Positions 41,571 to 50,783 of a stretch of DNA of 64,000 bases are shown here, one piece after another. The translations under genes and the position numbers were made by a program. Source of the stretch: Achromobacter arsenitoxydans SY8. Lineage in GTDB: Bacteria; Pseudomonadota; Gammaproteobacteria; Burkholderiales; Burkholderiaceae_B. Every line of letters begins with the position of its first letter. Within the stretch, counting starts at the first letter, position 1. The notes beneath the pieces were generated by a model that was not told the origin of the DNA, searched no databases, and was given only the letters and a program-made list of their open reading frames with translations. Location: positions 62,001 through 126,000 of the forward strand of contig NZ_AGUF01000021.1 in assembly GCF_000236785.1 (NCBI RefSeq). The letters are read 5' to 3'.

Positions 41571-43097
41571 ATGTCCCAGCCCAAGCCTCCGGTCGCGCTC
41601 CTGCTGGTCATCGGCGCGCTCACTTTCATCGACTTCCTGCAGAACGGCATGGCCACGTTCGGCGCCGCGCCCATCATGGGCGAGATCGGCGCCAGTCCCG
41701 AGGAATACACCACCATCGCGGTGATCTACGCCTGCGTGGCGGTGGTGATGATCGCCCTGCAGGGCTGGCTGGTGCATCGCCTGGGTTTGCGGCGCTACCT
41801 GCTGGCGTCGCTGGCCGCGGCGGGCGCCGGCGCGGCGGTGTGCGCCGTGTCGCACGATGCGGCGGGGTTCCTGCTGGGGCGGGTGGCAATGGCGATCGGA
41901 TGTGCGGCGATGCTCACGTCGTCGCGGCTGACGGTCAACCTGATTCCGCCGGGCCCGGCGCGGTTCCATGGCATCAAGGCGCTGGCTACGGGGCTGTGCA
42001 CGGGCACGGCGCTGGCGCCGTGGCTCGCGTCTGTTGCCGTGGACCATGACGGCTGGCCATTGATGTTCTGGCTGGTGGCGGTGTTGTCGCTGCTGGCCAT
42101 GATACCGGTGGCGCGCTCGATGCCGGGGCGGGAGGGCGGGGCGACCGTCGCGGGGCAGGCGCGTCTTTTGCCGATCGCCGCGCTGGGGCTGGGCAGTTTC
42201 CTGCTGCTGCATGCCTTGCAGCGGTCTTATTACGACTTTTTCAGCGAGCGCTGGCTACTGCTGCTGTACGCCGTGGGCGGGCTGGCCGGTCTGGCCTGCT
42301 TCGTGCGGTCGGAAACGCGCAACGGCGCGCCGCTGCTGAATCTGGGCGGCATGAAAGAGGCGCGCTTCTTGAGCGGTCTGGCGCTCTTCATGCTGTGCTA
42401 CCTGATGCTGGGCGCCAACGGCTATCTGGTGCCGGTGATGCTGCAGCGCGCGCTTGGACACAGCTGGTCCACGGCGGGCGAGTTCCTCGCGATGGGGCTG
42501 GGCGCCGGCGTGCTGACCTTTGCCGTGATGTCGCAGTTGCTGCCGCGCTGGCCGTCGCCGCGCAAGTTCTTCGTGGCCGGGTTCCTGGCGCTGGCTGCAT
42601 TCGGCGTGCTGATGTCGCGCCTGACGCCGACCGCCAACCTGTGGACCGACGTCTTCCCCGCGCTGGCCTGCTATGGCGTGTTCATCATGATCATCATGCC
42701 GACGACCGCCATGCACACCTTCACGGGTCTGACCCGGGATCCGGCCGTCTTCGCGCACGCGCAGCAGGTCAAGAACATGCTGGCGCAGATCGGGCAGGCG
42801 CTGGGCATCATGGTGGCGACGGTGGGCCAGCAGTGGTTCGCGTCCCGGCATTACGACGCGCTGCAAAGCGGCGTCGCCACCGGCAACGCGCGCTTTGAGG
42901 CGGTGTTGAACCAATTGACCCAGTACTTCTCGACGGTGGCCGATCCGGCCCTGGCGCAGCAGATGGCCACGGCCCAGATCGCGCAGATGGTCACCCAGCA
43001 ATCGGCGCTGCTGGCCAATCTGGATCACTTCCGCGTGCTGGCGGCGGTGGCGCTGGCCGGCGTCGTGGTCAGCCTGGCGCAGCGGGTCTTCCGCTAG
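41571..43097 (+). CDS. MFS drug:proton antiporter (DHA2, EmrB-like)
   Basis: 508 residues with about 14 predicted helices. The N terminus FIDFLQNGMATFGAAPIMGEIGASPEEYTTIAVIYACVAVVMIALQGWLVHRLGLRRYLL (about 19-78) includes the GLRRYLL loop 2-3 motif. A polar loop separates N and C halves. The DHA2 family members such as EmrB pair with EmrA and TolC, exactly as here. The usual DHA2 motif in helix 1 (ALDxTIVNVALP) is replaced by IDFLQNGMATFGAAP, a variant subfamily. It should be a drug or organic acid exporter. Starts 7 bases after the fusion protein. Confidence 0.92.
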   Translation: MSQPKPPVALLLVIGALTFIDFLQNGMATFGAAPIMGEIGASPEEYTTIAVIYACVAVVMIALQGWLVHRLGLRRYLLASLAAAGAGAAVCAVSHDAAGFLLGRVAMAIGCAAMLTSSRLTVNLIPPGPARFHGIKALATGLCTGTALAPWLASVAVDHDGWPLMFWLVAVLSLLAMIPVARSMPGREGGATVAGQARLLPIAALGLGSFLLLHALQRSYYDFFSERWLLLLYAVGGLAGLACFVRSETRNGAPLLNLGGMKEARFLSGLALFMLCYLMLGANGYLVPVMLQRALGHSWSTAGEFLAMGLGAGVLTFAVMSQLLPRWPSPRKFFVAGFLALAAFGVLMSRLTPTANLWTDVFPALACYGVFIMIIMPTTAMHTFTGLTRDPAVFAHAQQVKNMLAQIGQALGIMVATVGQQWFASRHYDALQSGVATGNARFEAVLNQLTQYFSTVADPALAQQMATAQIAQMVTQQSALLANLDHFRVLAAVALAGVVVSLAQRVFR

Positions 43098-43103
43098 GGA
43101 AGA

Positions 43104-44366
43104 TCAATTGCCGGCCAGCTGGCCGATCACCTGCCGGGCCACGTCCGACAGCGACAGGCCGCCGTCCATTGCGGCGCGTTGCAGGCGCTCGTGCGCGGCT
43201 TGCTCGGTCAGCCCGTACTGGCTGATCAGCAGCAATTTGGCGCGGTCGATGCGCTTTTTCTCTTCCAGCGCGCCGCGCATGCTGCCCAGCGCATCGTCTG
43301 CGCGCTGCATGCGCAGCGCCTGCTCGCGCATCATGTCCAGGATAGACCGCTCCATCTCGCTGCCCACGCCGTCGGGGGGCGGCGCATCCAGCAGGCGGCT
43401 CTGCACGCTGAACACCATGCTTGGCGCGCGGCCGCTGGCGTGATCGGTGTAGCGGCTGAGCAGCAGCCGCCGGTCGTCCAGTTCCTGGCGGGTTTCGGCG
43501 ATGCGCCGTTCGCATTGCTGCGCCAGCGCCTGGGCCAGCAGGCTTTCGACATCGCGCATGGCGTCCATGCGCGTGGTGCAGAGGTCAAACCACAACTCGG
43601 CCAGCGCGCTGTCCACGCGCTGGGCGCTGGCCGTGCGCTGCGCCATTTCGCGCATGCGCTGCACGGGCTGGCCATGTTGCTGGATGCGTTCCCAGCATTG
43701 CAGCGCTTCGCCGTCGGCGTATTGGGCGTAGATGTCGAAGCTGCGTTCCTGGTTGGCCGCCAGACCCAGCATGCGCGCCTTCTGGGCGTCGGTGAAAAAG
43801 CCGGCCGTAAACCCCATGACGCCGCAAGCGCGTTCCTGGCCGCTCAGTTCCTTGCCCTGCATGAAGTTCAGCAGGGCCACCAGGATGCGGGTGACGCCCG
43901 GATCCAGCGCAGAGTCCGCGGCTTCGAAGACCACGGCCAGCAGGCTGCCGATCAACTGGGTGTAGCGGGCGTCCGCGTCTTCCGCGGGCATGGACCGGTC
44001 TTGCACCTGGCGGCGCAGGCCGGGCAGCTCGTCCAGGCGGAACAGCGCGAAGGCGATGCAATTGAGCATGCGCGCCTTGCCGCTGGCGTGCGTGGTGTCG
44101 GCGGCCAGACCGTCCAGGAAGCGCCGCGCGTCCATTTCGACGGCGGACGCTTCGTCGCTCAGGTTGGCCAGCACGGGCAGCAGGCGTTCTTGCTGGCTGC
44201 ACAGCGTCAGGTTGGAATAGCCGCGTTCCTTTTGCAGCGCATGCACCAGCGCGCTGACGCGCACCACCAGCCCGCAGGTGCTGGCCAAGGCCTCCAGGCC
44301 ATGGAGTTCGCTGCGCCGGGCGGCAAGCAGAAAGCGCAACGGGGGCGGCATGTGGCGTTCGGCCAT
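43104..44366 (-). CDS. nasR: NasR-like nitrate/nitrite-responsive antiterminator (NIT + ANTAR)
   Basis: 420 residues. The N-terminal half (about 40-280) matches the nitrate/nitrite-sensing NIT domain (LVHALQKERGYSNLTLCS; NFMQGKELSGQERACGVMGFTAGFF), and the C terminus (about 345-420) is an ANTAR RNA-binding domain (LEEKKRIDRAKLLLISQYGLTEQAAHERLQRAAMDGGLSLSDVARQVIGQLAG). NasR of Klebsiella binds nitrate or nitrite and prevents termination in the leader of its nitrite/nitrate assimilation operon. Here the gene is last in the leftward operon headed by nirB, whose leader has a suitable hairpin at 50755-50783. The gene converges on the MFS gene with only 6 bases between. Confidence 0.9.
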   Translation of the reverse strand: MAERHMPPPLRFLLAARRSELHGLEALASTCGLVVRVSALVHALQKERGYSNLTLCSQQERLLPVLANLSDEASAVEMDARRFLDGLAADTTHASGKARMLNCIAFALFRLDELPGLRRQVQDRSMPAEDADARYTQLIGSLLAVVFEAADSALDPGVTRILVALLNFMQGKELSGQERACGVMGFTAGFFTDAQKARMLGLAANQERSFDIYAQYADGEALQCWERIQQHGQPVQRMREMAQRTASAQRVDSALAELWFDLCTTRMDAMRDVESLLAQALAQQCERRIAETRQELDDRRLLLSRYTDHASGRAPSMVFSVQSRLLDAPPPDGVGSEMERSILDMMREQALRMQRADDALGSMRGALEEKKRIDRAKLLLISQYGLTEQAAHERLQRAAMDGGLSLSDVARQVIGQLAGN

Positions 44367-44379
44367 GGGACTTCCGGAT

Positions 44380-45153
44380 TCAGGCGCTGCGGCGCAGTTC
44401 GGGTTCAGACAGGTGAGGCATGGGCGCGTCCGCAGCGCCGTACATCTGGCAGGCGGCGACGTCGCCGATGACCAGTACGGCCGGGCTGCGCAGCCCGAAG
44501 GCGGCCGCGTCGCACGCCATGGCGGCCAGCGTGGAGCGGCATTCGCGCTGATCGGACAGGGAGGCGCGTTCGATCATCGCCACGGGCGTGTCGGCGGCCA
44601 TGCCGGCCGCCAGCAATTGGCTGCTCATGTCCTGCAATTTCGCCACTCCCATATAGACCACCAGCGTCGTGCGGCTGCGCGCCAGGCCCGCCCAGTCCGG
44701 CGTCGTGCCGTCCTGGGAATGGGCGGTGATCAGTGTAACGCCCTGGGCCATGCCGCGATGCGTCAAGGGGATGCCGCAGGACGTCGCGGCGGCGAGCCCG
44801 GCGGTGATGCCGTTGACGATTTCGCAGGCGACGCCATGGCTGCCCAGCCAAAGCGCTTCCTCGCCGCCGCGGCCGAAGATGCAGGGGTCGCCGCCTTTCA
44901 GGCGCGCCACCCGCAAGCCCTGGCGGGCGTAGCGCAGCATCAGGCGCTGGATGAATGCCTGCGGTGTCGAACGGCAGCCGCCGCGCTTTCCGACATACAC
45001 AAGGCGCGCCTGCGGGCAGTAGTCCAGGACTTGGGGATTCACCAGGTCGTCGACCAGGACGACATCGGCCTGGCCCAGCGCCTTGACCGCTTTGAGCGTC
45101 AGCAGCTCGGGATCGCCGGGGCCTGCGCCAATCAGCCAGACGGTGGGTTTCAT
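44380..45153 (-). CDS. cobA: Uroporphyrinogen-III C-methyltransferase
   Basis: 257 residues of the SUMT family, which methylates uroporphyrinogen III to precorrin-2, the first step to siroheme. It shows the conserved start VWLIGAGPGDPELLTLKAVKALGQADVVLVDDLV (about 5-38), the RLKGGDPCIFGRGGEEA motif (about 84-100), and GITAGLAAATSCGIPLTHR (about 115-133). No CysG-type dehydrogenase/ferrochelatase domain is attached. It lies in the nitrite reductase operon, where siroheme is required by NirB. Confidence 0.94.
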   Translation of the reverse strand: MKPTVWLIGAGPGDPELLTLKAVKALGQADVVLVDDLVNPQVLDYCPQARLVYVGKRGGCRSTPQAFIQRLMLRYARQGLRVARLKGGDPCIFGRGGEEALWLGSHGVACEIVNGITAGLAAATSCGIPLTHRGMAQGVTLITAHSQDGTTPDWAGLARSRTTLVVYMGVAKLQDMSSQLLAAGMAADTPVAMIERASLSDQRECRSTLAAMACDAAAFGLRSPAVLVIGDVAACQMYGAADAPMPHLSEPELRRSA

Positions 45154-45169
45154 GTTTGGGCTCCGGGTG

Positions 45170-46921
45170 TCAGGGGGTGTTGATGAACAGGAGAAGGATG
45201 ACGATGAACTGGATCAGGCACAGGCCTTTCCAGAAGGCCAGCGGATTGCGTTCGAGCAAAGGCAGGCGTTCGCTACCGCCGGCTGCGGCGCCGGGGTTGC
45301 GCAGCGCATGGGTGAACTCGGACAGCTCGGGCGTGCGCTCGCGCGGATCCGGATGCAGGGCGCGGCTTAGCGCGCTGTCGACCCATGCCGGGATCTCGCG
45401 GTCGCGGTCCAGCACGGACACGTAGGTCAGGCGCATCTGTGCGGCGCGGCTGCGGGCGCGGGCGGCGTCGGCGCCGTAGGGCAGGCGCCCGGACAGCATC
45501 TGGTAAAGGATCGCGGCCAGCGAATAGATGTCGGACCGGGTCGTGCCCGCCTCGCCCAGGAAGTACTCGGGCGCCGCGTACTGCGCGGTTCCCAGGACGG
45601 GGCCGGGTTCGTCGTCGGGCGCGCCCAGTTCCTGGATGCCGGCCGTGCGGGTGGAACCCAGGTCGATGATCTTGGCCGTGCCGTCCAGCGTGATCATGAT
45701 GTTGTCCGGCCGCAGGTCCTGGTGCACGATCTCCAGGCGGTGAAAGGCCTGCAGGCCGCGCGCGACCTGTTCGATGATCGCAATGGCCGGTTCCAGCGCT
45801 GGCCGCGGATTGGCCGCCATCCATTGCGTCAGCGTGCGGCCTTCGATGTATTCGCTGACCGTGTAGAGCGTGCGGCGCTGGCGCGTGCGCGGCCAGGCGC
45901 GCACGACGTGGCGGCTGTCGATGCGGCGGGCCAGCCATTCCTCGGTCAGCAGCCGCTCCAGGTAGGCCGGATCGTGCCGCAGGTCCAGCGACGGGATCTT
46001 GATGACGACCGTATCACCGCTGGCGATGTCGTTCGCAAGATAGACATGGCTGCGGCTGCTGGCGCGCAATTCGTCCACGATGCGAAAGCCCTCGAATTCC
46101 TGCCCCACGTCCAGCAGGGGAGGACAGGGCAGGCTGCCGGAGTATTGGGCGATCTCGCCGGCCTGGCGCGCGGGCAGGGCGTCCACGCGCACGATCTGCA
46201 TCGTCAGGTTGTCGTCGCTGCCGCGTTCCAGGGCAAGCCGCACCAGGGCGCGGGCGGCGGCGTCCAGGTTGTCGCCGTGGGCGGTGACGGCGTCGCGCAG
46301 GTCCTGGTCCGTGATGTGTTCGTACACGCCGTCGGTGGCCAGCAGAAACACGTCGCCGCGTTCCACGGACTGCGTGTGGTAGTCGATTTCCAGGTGCGGG
46401 GCCAGACCCATGGCGCGCCCCAGGTAGCTCTTGTCGTGGGCGACCCAGACGCGGTGGTCTTCGGTCAACTGTTCCACCGCGCCGTCGCGCAGGCGGTAGA
46501 TGCGGGCGTCGCCGATGTGCAGGATGTGTGCGGTGGCGCCCTTGAGCACCATCACAGTCAGCGTGCACACATAGCCCCGGTCCTGGTCCTGGCCGTGGCG
46601 CTGGCGGCTTTGCGAATGCAGCCAGGCATTGGTTGCGCCCAGCACCTTCTGGGCCGACTTCTTCACCGACCACGTTTCCGGCGTGCAGTAATAGTCTTCC
46701 AGAAAGCTCGCCACCGCGGTTTCGCTGGCGATGTGGCTGACGTTGCTGCTGCTGATGCCGTCGGCCAGCGCGATTGCGATGCCCTTGGCGCCTAGCAGCG
46801 GCTCGCCCGGTACGCACATCCCATGGAAGTCCTGGTTGACGGGCTTGACACCGGCTTCGGTGTGCTGGCCCGCCGCCACCTTCAAAGAGGCGGCGGGAGC
46901 GCCGGGCGCGTAGCTGTCCAT
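45170..46921 (-). CDS. Fused PP2C-type phosphatase / Ser-Thr protein kinase
   Basis: 583 residues in three parts. The N-terminal PP2C phosphatase (about 15-240) has the metal-binding aspartates in ALADGISSS and LLATDGVYEH. The kinase (about 268-535) has VVIKIPSL (Lys), catalytic loop HQDLRPDNIMI (about 390-400), DLGST in place of DFG, and YAAPEYFLGEAGTTRSDIYSLAAILYQMLSG. Finally, a membrane helix closes the protein (about 560-580, GLCLIQFIVILLLF). DLG instead of DFG and HQDLR instead of HRDLK may alter activity. It sits in the nitrite assimilation operon between the channel and siroheme enzyme genes. The substrate is unknown; it may control the channel or NirBD. Confidence 0.9.
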   Translation of the reverse strand: MDSYAPGAPAASLKVAAGQHTEAGVKPVNQDFHGMCVPGEPLLGAKGIAIALADGISSSNVSHIASETAVASFLEDYYCTPETWSVKKSAQKVLGATNAWLHSQSRQRHGQDQDRGYVCTLTVMVLKGATAHILHIGDARIYRLRDGAVEQLTEDHRVWVAHDKSYLGRAMGLAPHLEIDYHTQSVERGDVFLLATDGVYEHITDQDLRDAVTAHGDNLDAAARALVRLALERGSDDNLTMQIVRVDALPARQAGEIAQYSGSLPCPPLLDVGQEFEGFRIVDELRASSRSHVYLANDIASGDTVVIKIPSLDLRHDPAYLERLLTEEWLARRIDSRHVVRAWPRTRQRRTLYTVSEYIEGRTLTQWMAANPRPALEPAIAIIEQVARGLQAFHRLEIVHQDLRPDNIMITLDGTAKIIDLGSTRTAGIQELGAPDDEPGPVLGTAQYAAPEYFLGEAGTTRSDIYSLAAILYQMLSGRLPYGADAARARSRAAQMRLTYVSVLDRDREIPAWVDSALSRALHPDPRERTPELSEFTHALRNPGAAAGGSERLPLLERNPLAFWKGLCLIQFIVILLLFINTP

Positions 46922-46937
46922 GCGAAGGGCGCGGGGA

Positions 46938-47750
46938 TCAGTTGAAGCGGCGCTTGGGCGCGGTCTTCATGTGCGTGGTGTAAAGCGTCAGGCCGGTCAG
47001 CGATATGCCGCCGACCAGGTTGCCCAGCACCACCGGGATTTCGTTCCAGATCATGTAGTCCATGATCGAGAAATTGCCGCCCATGATCATCGCCGACGGG
47101 AACAGGAACATGTTGACGATGGAGTGCTCGAAGCCCATTGCGAAAAACAGCATGACCGGCATCCACATGGCGATGACCTTGCCGCTGACGGTCGTGGAGA
47201 TCATGGCGCCGACCACGCCCAGCGACACCATCCAGTTGCACAGCACGCCGCGGATGAAGATCGTCAGCATGCCGCCCGCGCCGTATTCCTTGTAGCCCAG
47301 CGTGCGGTTTTCGCCGATGTGCGAGATGACCTGGCCGACCTTGTTGGGCGGCACCGAAAAGCCGTAGGTGAATACGATGGCCATCAGGACGGCCACGGTC
47401 AGCGCGCCCAGGAAGTTGCCCACGAATACCAGGCCCCAGTGCTTGAGGATGCCGCCGGCGGTGACGCCCGGACGCTTGTCGAACAGCGCCAGCGGCGTCA
47501 GGACGAAGACCCCGGTCAACAGGTCGAAGCCCATCAGATACAGGATGCAGAAACCCACCGGAAACAGCGCCGCGCCCAGGATGGGCGATTCGGTCTGCAC
47601 CGTGACGGTTACCGCAAAGACTGCGGCGATCGCCAGGATGCCGCCGGCCATGAAGGCGCGGATCAGGACGTCGCGCGTCGCCATGTAAAGCTTGGATTCG
47701 CCTGCATCCACCATCTTGGTGACGAACTCGGAGGGAGCTAGGTAGGACAT
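46938..47750 (-). CDS. Formate/nitrite-family channel (FocA/NirC-like)
   Basis: 270 residues with six helices, matching the FNT family. Recognisable stretches are RAFMAGGILAIAAVFAVTV (about 30-48), GFDLLTGVFVLTPLALFD (about 73-90), LVFVGNFLGALTVAVLMA (about 106-123, with the NFLGA of the family), RGVLCNWMVSLGV (about 172-184) and GFEHSIVNMFLFPSAMIMGG (about 205-225). The FEHSIVNM histidine is the conserved channel residue. Position directly after nirBD implies nitrite uptake or export rather than formate transport; the family relatives also carry formate. Confidence 0.92.
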   Translation of the reverse strand: MSYLAPSEFVTKMVDAGESKLYMATRDVLIRAFMAGGILAIAAVFAVTVTVQTESPILGAALFPVGFCILYLMGFDLLTGVFVLTPLALFDKRPGVTAGGILKHWGLVFVGNFLGALTVAVLMAIVFTYGFSVPPNKVGQVISHIGENRTLGYKEYGAGGMLTIFIRGVLCNWMVSLGVVGAMISTTVSGKVIAMWMPVMLFFAMGFEHSIVNMFLFPSAMIMGGNFSIMDYMIWNEIPVVLGNLVGGISLTGLTLYTTHMKTAPKRRFN

Positions 47751-47799
47751 GATGTTTCCTGTTGCTTTAAAGAGGGATTGGTGATTGCGGCGGCGCCCG

Positions 47800-48150
47800 T
47801 CAGGCGATTTCCACCGCGTCGCCGTTAAAGCGCGCCTGCCAGGTGCGCAGGCGCTGGTCGGGGTATTGCACGCAGCTGCCGTCCGCCAGGCGGAAGTGCT
47901 GCTTGTAGAGCGGCGAAGCCACCACCAGGTCGCCGTTCAACTGGCCGACGATGCCGCGGCCGATGACGTTGGCGCCCGATTTCGGATCGCGGTTGGACAC
48001 GGCGTACAGCGTGGGGCCGTCGGCGTCGGGCAGGTAGAACAGGGCCACCTGCGCGCCGTCGACCAGCGCGACCACGCCGGAATTCGCCACCAGGTCCTGT
48101 CGCAGGCAGGCGTGTAGCCACACGGGCTGTTGCAAGGGTTGGGCGGACAT
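47800..48150 (-). CDS. nirD: Nitrite reductase (NADH) small subunit
   Basis: 116 residues. A Rieske-like fold of the NirD type without the cysteine/histidine cluster ligands: WLHACLRQDLVANSGVVALVDGAQVALFYLPDADGPTLYAVSNRDPKSGANVIGRGIVGQLNGDLVVASPLYKQHFRLADGSCVQYPDQRLRTWQARFNGDAVEI. The position of the [2Fe-2S] motifs lacks C-x-H pairs, as usual for this subunit. Its ATG at 48150 shares one base with the nirB stop (TGATG). It partners NirB in assimilatory nitrite reduction. Confidence 0.93.
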   Translation of the reverse strand: MSAQPLQQPVWLHACLRQDLVANSGVVALVDGAQVALFYLPDADGPTLYAVSNRDPKSGANVIGRGIVGQLNGDLVVASPLYKQHFRLADGSCVQYPDQRLRTWQARFNGDAVEIA

Positions 48151-50711
48151 CAGGCGATCTCCTCGGCAATCGGGATGACGCGCGCGGCGGCGCGCGCCGG
48201 GGCCGGCCTGGGCTGGCCGCGTTCCTGCACAAACTGGATGTCGGGATCGCCGCCGCTTTCGTTGACGAAGGTGCGGAAGCGCTTGAGCTTTTCGGGATCG
48301 CTGATGGCGTTGGCCCATTCGCATTCGTACCGGTCCACCACCAGCTGCATCTGCGCTTCCAGCTCGGCGGCCAGGCCCAGGCTGTCGTCGATCACCACCT
48401 GCTTCAGGAATTCCAGGCCGCCTTCCAGGGACTCGCGCCACACCGAGGTGCGCTGCAGCTTGTCGGCCGTGCGGATGTAGAACATCAGCAGACGGTCGAT
48501 GTAGCGGATGAGGGTGGCGTCGTCCAGATCGGTGGCGAACAGTTCGGCGTGGCGCGGGCGCATGCCGCCGTTGCCGCACACGTACAGGTTCCAGCCGTTT
48601 TCGGTGGCGATCACGCCGATGTCCTTGCTTTGCGCTTCGGCGCACTCGCGGGTGCAGCCGGACACGGCGAACTTCAGCTTGTGCGGCGCGCGCAGGCCCT
48701 TGTAGCGGTGCTCAATGTCCAGCGCCATCTTCACGCTGTCCTGCACGCCGTAGCGGCACCAGGTGCTGCCGACGCAGGATTTCACCGTGCGCGTGGACTT
48801 GCCGTAGGCGTGGCCCGTCTCGAAGCCCGCGGCAATCAGCTCCGACCAGATGGACGGCAGCTCGTGCAACTGTGCGCCGAACAGGTCGATACGCTGACCG
48901 CCCGTGACCTTGACGTACAGCTTGTACTTCTTGGCCACGGCGCCGATGGCGATCAGGCCGTCGGGCGTGACCTCGCCGGCCGGCATGCGCGGCACCACGG
49001 AATAGGTGCCGTTCTTCTGCATGTTGGCCATGAACGTGTCGTTGGTGTCCTGCAGCGGCACCAGATGCGGATCCTGGATGGGCCGGTTCCAGCACGACGC
49101 CAGGATGCTGCCCACGGCGGGCTTGCAGATCTCGCAGCCCACGTGGCCGCGGCCATGGCTGGCCAGCAGTTCCTCGAACGATTCGATGCCGCCCACGCGC
49201 ACGATCGCGTAGAGCTCCTGGCGGGTGTAGGCGAAGTGCTCGCACAGGCTCTTGTCCACCGCGACGCCGCGGCTGGCCAGCTCATGTTCGACCACTTGCT
49301 TGAGCAGGCCGGCGCAGCCGCCGCAGCCGGACGCAGCCTTGGTGCAGGCCTTGACGCCTGCCAGGTCCGTACAGCCGCCGTCGATGGCGTCGCAGATGGC
49401 GCCCTTGTTCACGTTGTGGCACGAACAGATGGTGGCGGCAGCGGGCAGGGCGTCCACGCCCAGCAGCGGCGCGGCCTGGCCTTGCGGCAGGATCAGGCTG
49501 GACGGATCGGCCGGCGGCGCGATGCCGTTCTGCGCGTACTGCAGCAGAGTGTCGTAGTAGCTGTTGTCGCCCACGAGCACCGCGCCCAGCACGCGCTTGC
49601 CGTCGGCCGACACCACCAGCCGGCGGTAGCTGGAGCCGGCTTCGTCGATGAATCGGTAGCTGCGCGAACCCGGCGTGGCGCCGTGCGCGTCGCCGATCGA
49701 ACCCACGTCCACGCCCAGCAGCTTGAGCTTGGTGGACATATCGGCGCCCGTGAAAGGCTGCTCGGGCGCGCCGCAAAGCTCGGCCGCCACGATGCGCGCC
49801 ATCTGGTAGCCGGGCGCCACCAGGCCGAACACCGCGCCGTTCCAGGATGCGCATTCGCCGATGGCGTAGATTTGGTCGTCGCTGGTGCGGCAATGGTCGT
49901 CGATGGCGACGCCGCCGCGCTCGGCCAGCGCCAGCCCGGCCTTGCGCGCCAGGAACACCTGCGGGCGGATTCCGGCCGAAAACACGATCAGGTCGGTTTC
50001 CAGCGGCGCGCCCTCGGCAAAGCGCATGCGGTAACGGTACTGCGTGCCGGGCTTGATGTCCTGCGTGGCGCGCGACAGGTGCACGCCCACGCCCAGCGAT
50101 TCGATACGCGCCTTCAGCGCCGCGCCGCCGGCCTCGTCCAGTTGCACCGGCATCAGGCGCGGCGCGAATTCCACCACGTGCGCTTCCAGGTTCAGCGACT
50201 TGAGCGCATTGGCCGCTTCCAGCCCCAGCAGGCCGCCGCCCACGACCACGCCGCGCCGCGCGCCGCGGGCCGCTTCGCGGATCAGGTCCAGGTCGTCGAT
50301 GGTGCGATACACCAGGCGCGACGTGCCTTCGGCGCCCGCGATCGGCGGCACGAAGGGGTAAGAGCCGGTGGCCAGCACCAGCTTGTCGTAGGCCGTGCGG
50401 CCGCTGGCGGTAACCACCTCCTGCTGGCGGCGGTCGATGTCCAGCACCGGCTCGCCCAGGTGCAGGGTCACGCCTTCCTGTTCATAGAGCGAAGCCTCGC
50501 CCATCGCCATTGATTCGGCGTCGCGCCCGTTCAGGTATTCGGAAAGGTGGACGCGATCATAGGCGCGGCGGGTTTCCTCGCCGAAAACGTGGATGCGATA
50601 GCGCTCCAGGGCGCCGCGGGCGATCAATTGCTCGACGCAATGATGGCCCACCATGCCGTTGCCGATGACAACCAGCGTCTGCAAGGAATCGGATGTGGCC
50701 GCTGCATTCAT
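48150..50711 (-). CDS. nirB: Nitrite reductase (NADH) large subunit
   Basis: 853 residues, cytoplasmic siroheme enzyme that reduces nitrite to ammonium with NADH. An FAD/NAD-binding module (about 10-300) starts VVIGNGMVGHHCVEQL and has GGGLLGLEAANAL; then a BFD-like [2Fe-2S] domain (about 425-490: CSCHNVNKGAI, CGGCAGLL), and the nitrite/sulfite reductase domains (about 560-790) with the siroheme/[4Fe-4S] cysteine pairs CVGSTWC (about 640) and CTREC (about 680). Upstream control: sigma54 promoter at 50840-50855, NtrC-like sites beyond it and a leader hairpin at 50755-50783. The operon continues with nirD, channel, kinase, sumT and nasR. Confidence 0.96.
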   Translation of the reverse strand: MNAAATSDSLQTLVVIGNGMVGHHCVEQLIARGALERYRIHVFGEETRRAYDRVHLSEYLNGRDAESMAMGEASLYEQEGVTLHLGEPVLDIDRRQQEVVTASGRTAYDKLVLATGSYPFVPPIAGAEGTSRLVYRTIDDLDLIREAARGARRGVVVGGGLLGLEAANALKSLNLEAHVVEFAPRLMPVQLDEAGGAALKARIESLGVGVHLSRATQDIKPGTQYRYRMRFAEGAPLETDLIVFSAGIRPQVFLARKAGLALAERGGVAIDDHCRTSDDQIYAIGECASWNGAVFGLVAPGYQMARIVAAELCGAPEQPFTGADMSTKLKLLGVDVGSIGDAHGATPGSRSYRFIDEAGSSYRRLVVSADGKRVLGAVLVGDNSYYDTLLQYAQNGIAPPADPSSLILPQGQAAPLLGVDALPAAATICSCHNVNKGAICDAIDGGCTDLAGVKACTKAASGCGGCAGLLKQVVEHELASRGVAVDKSLCEHFAYTRQELYAIVRVGGIESFEELLASHGRGHVGCEICKPAVGSILASCWNRPIQDPHLVPLQDTNDTFMANMQKNGTYSVVPRMPAGEVTPDGLIAIGAVAKKYKLYVKVTGGQRIDLFGAQLHELPSIWSELIAAGFETGHAYGKSTRTVKSCVGSTWCRYGVQDSVKMALDIEHRYKGLRAPHKLKFAVSGCTRECAEAQSKDIGVIATENGWNLYVCGNGGMRPRHAELFATDLDDATLIRYIDRLLMFYIRTADKLQRTSVWRESLEGGLEFLKQVVIDDSLGLAAELEAQMQLVVDRYECEWANAISDPEKLKRFRTFVNESGGDPDIQFVQERGQPRPAPARAAARVIPIAEEIA

Positions 50712-50754
50712 GGGATTTCCCCAGGCTTGGAAATTCGGGTTTCAGAAGACAAAC

Positions 50755-50783
50755 GGCGCCCTGGACCTTTCGGTCGGGGCGCC
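50755..50783 (-). terminator. Leader hairpin of nirB, candidate NasR-controlled terminator
   Basis: Read on the minus strand, GGCGCCC and GGGCGCC pair, with inner GACC-GAAA-GGTC, giving a long GC-rich stem capped by a stable GAAA loop. It is followed by GTTTGTCTTCT. It lies in the leader about 44 bases before the nirB ATG and 46 bases after the likely start of transcription. An upstream structure GGC-AATGGC-GCC shares the 5' arm and would exclude it. Confidence 0.6.

Noticed and set aside
48549-50513. Plus-strand frame of 654 codons opposite nirB
   Set aside because: Alanine/arginine/valine-rich product with no domain, and nirB is unquestionable.
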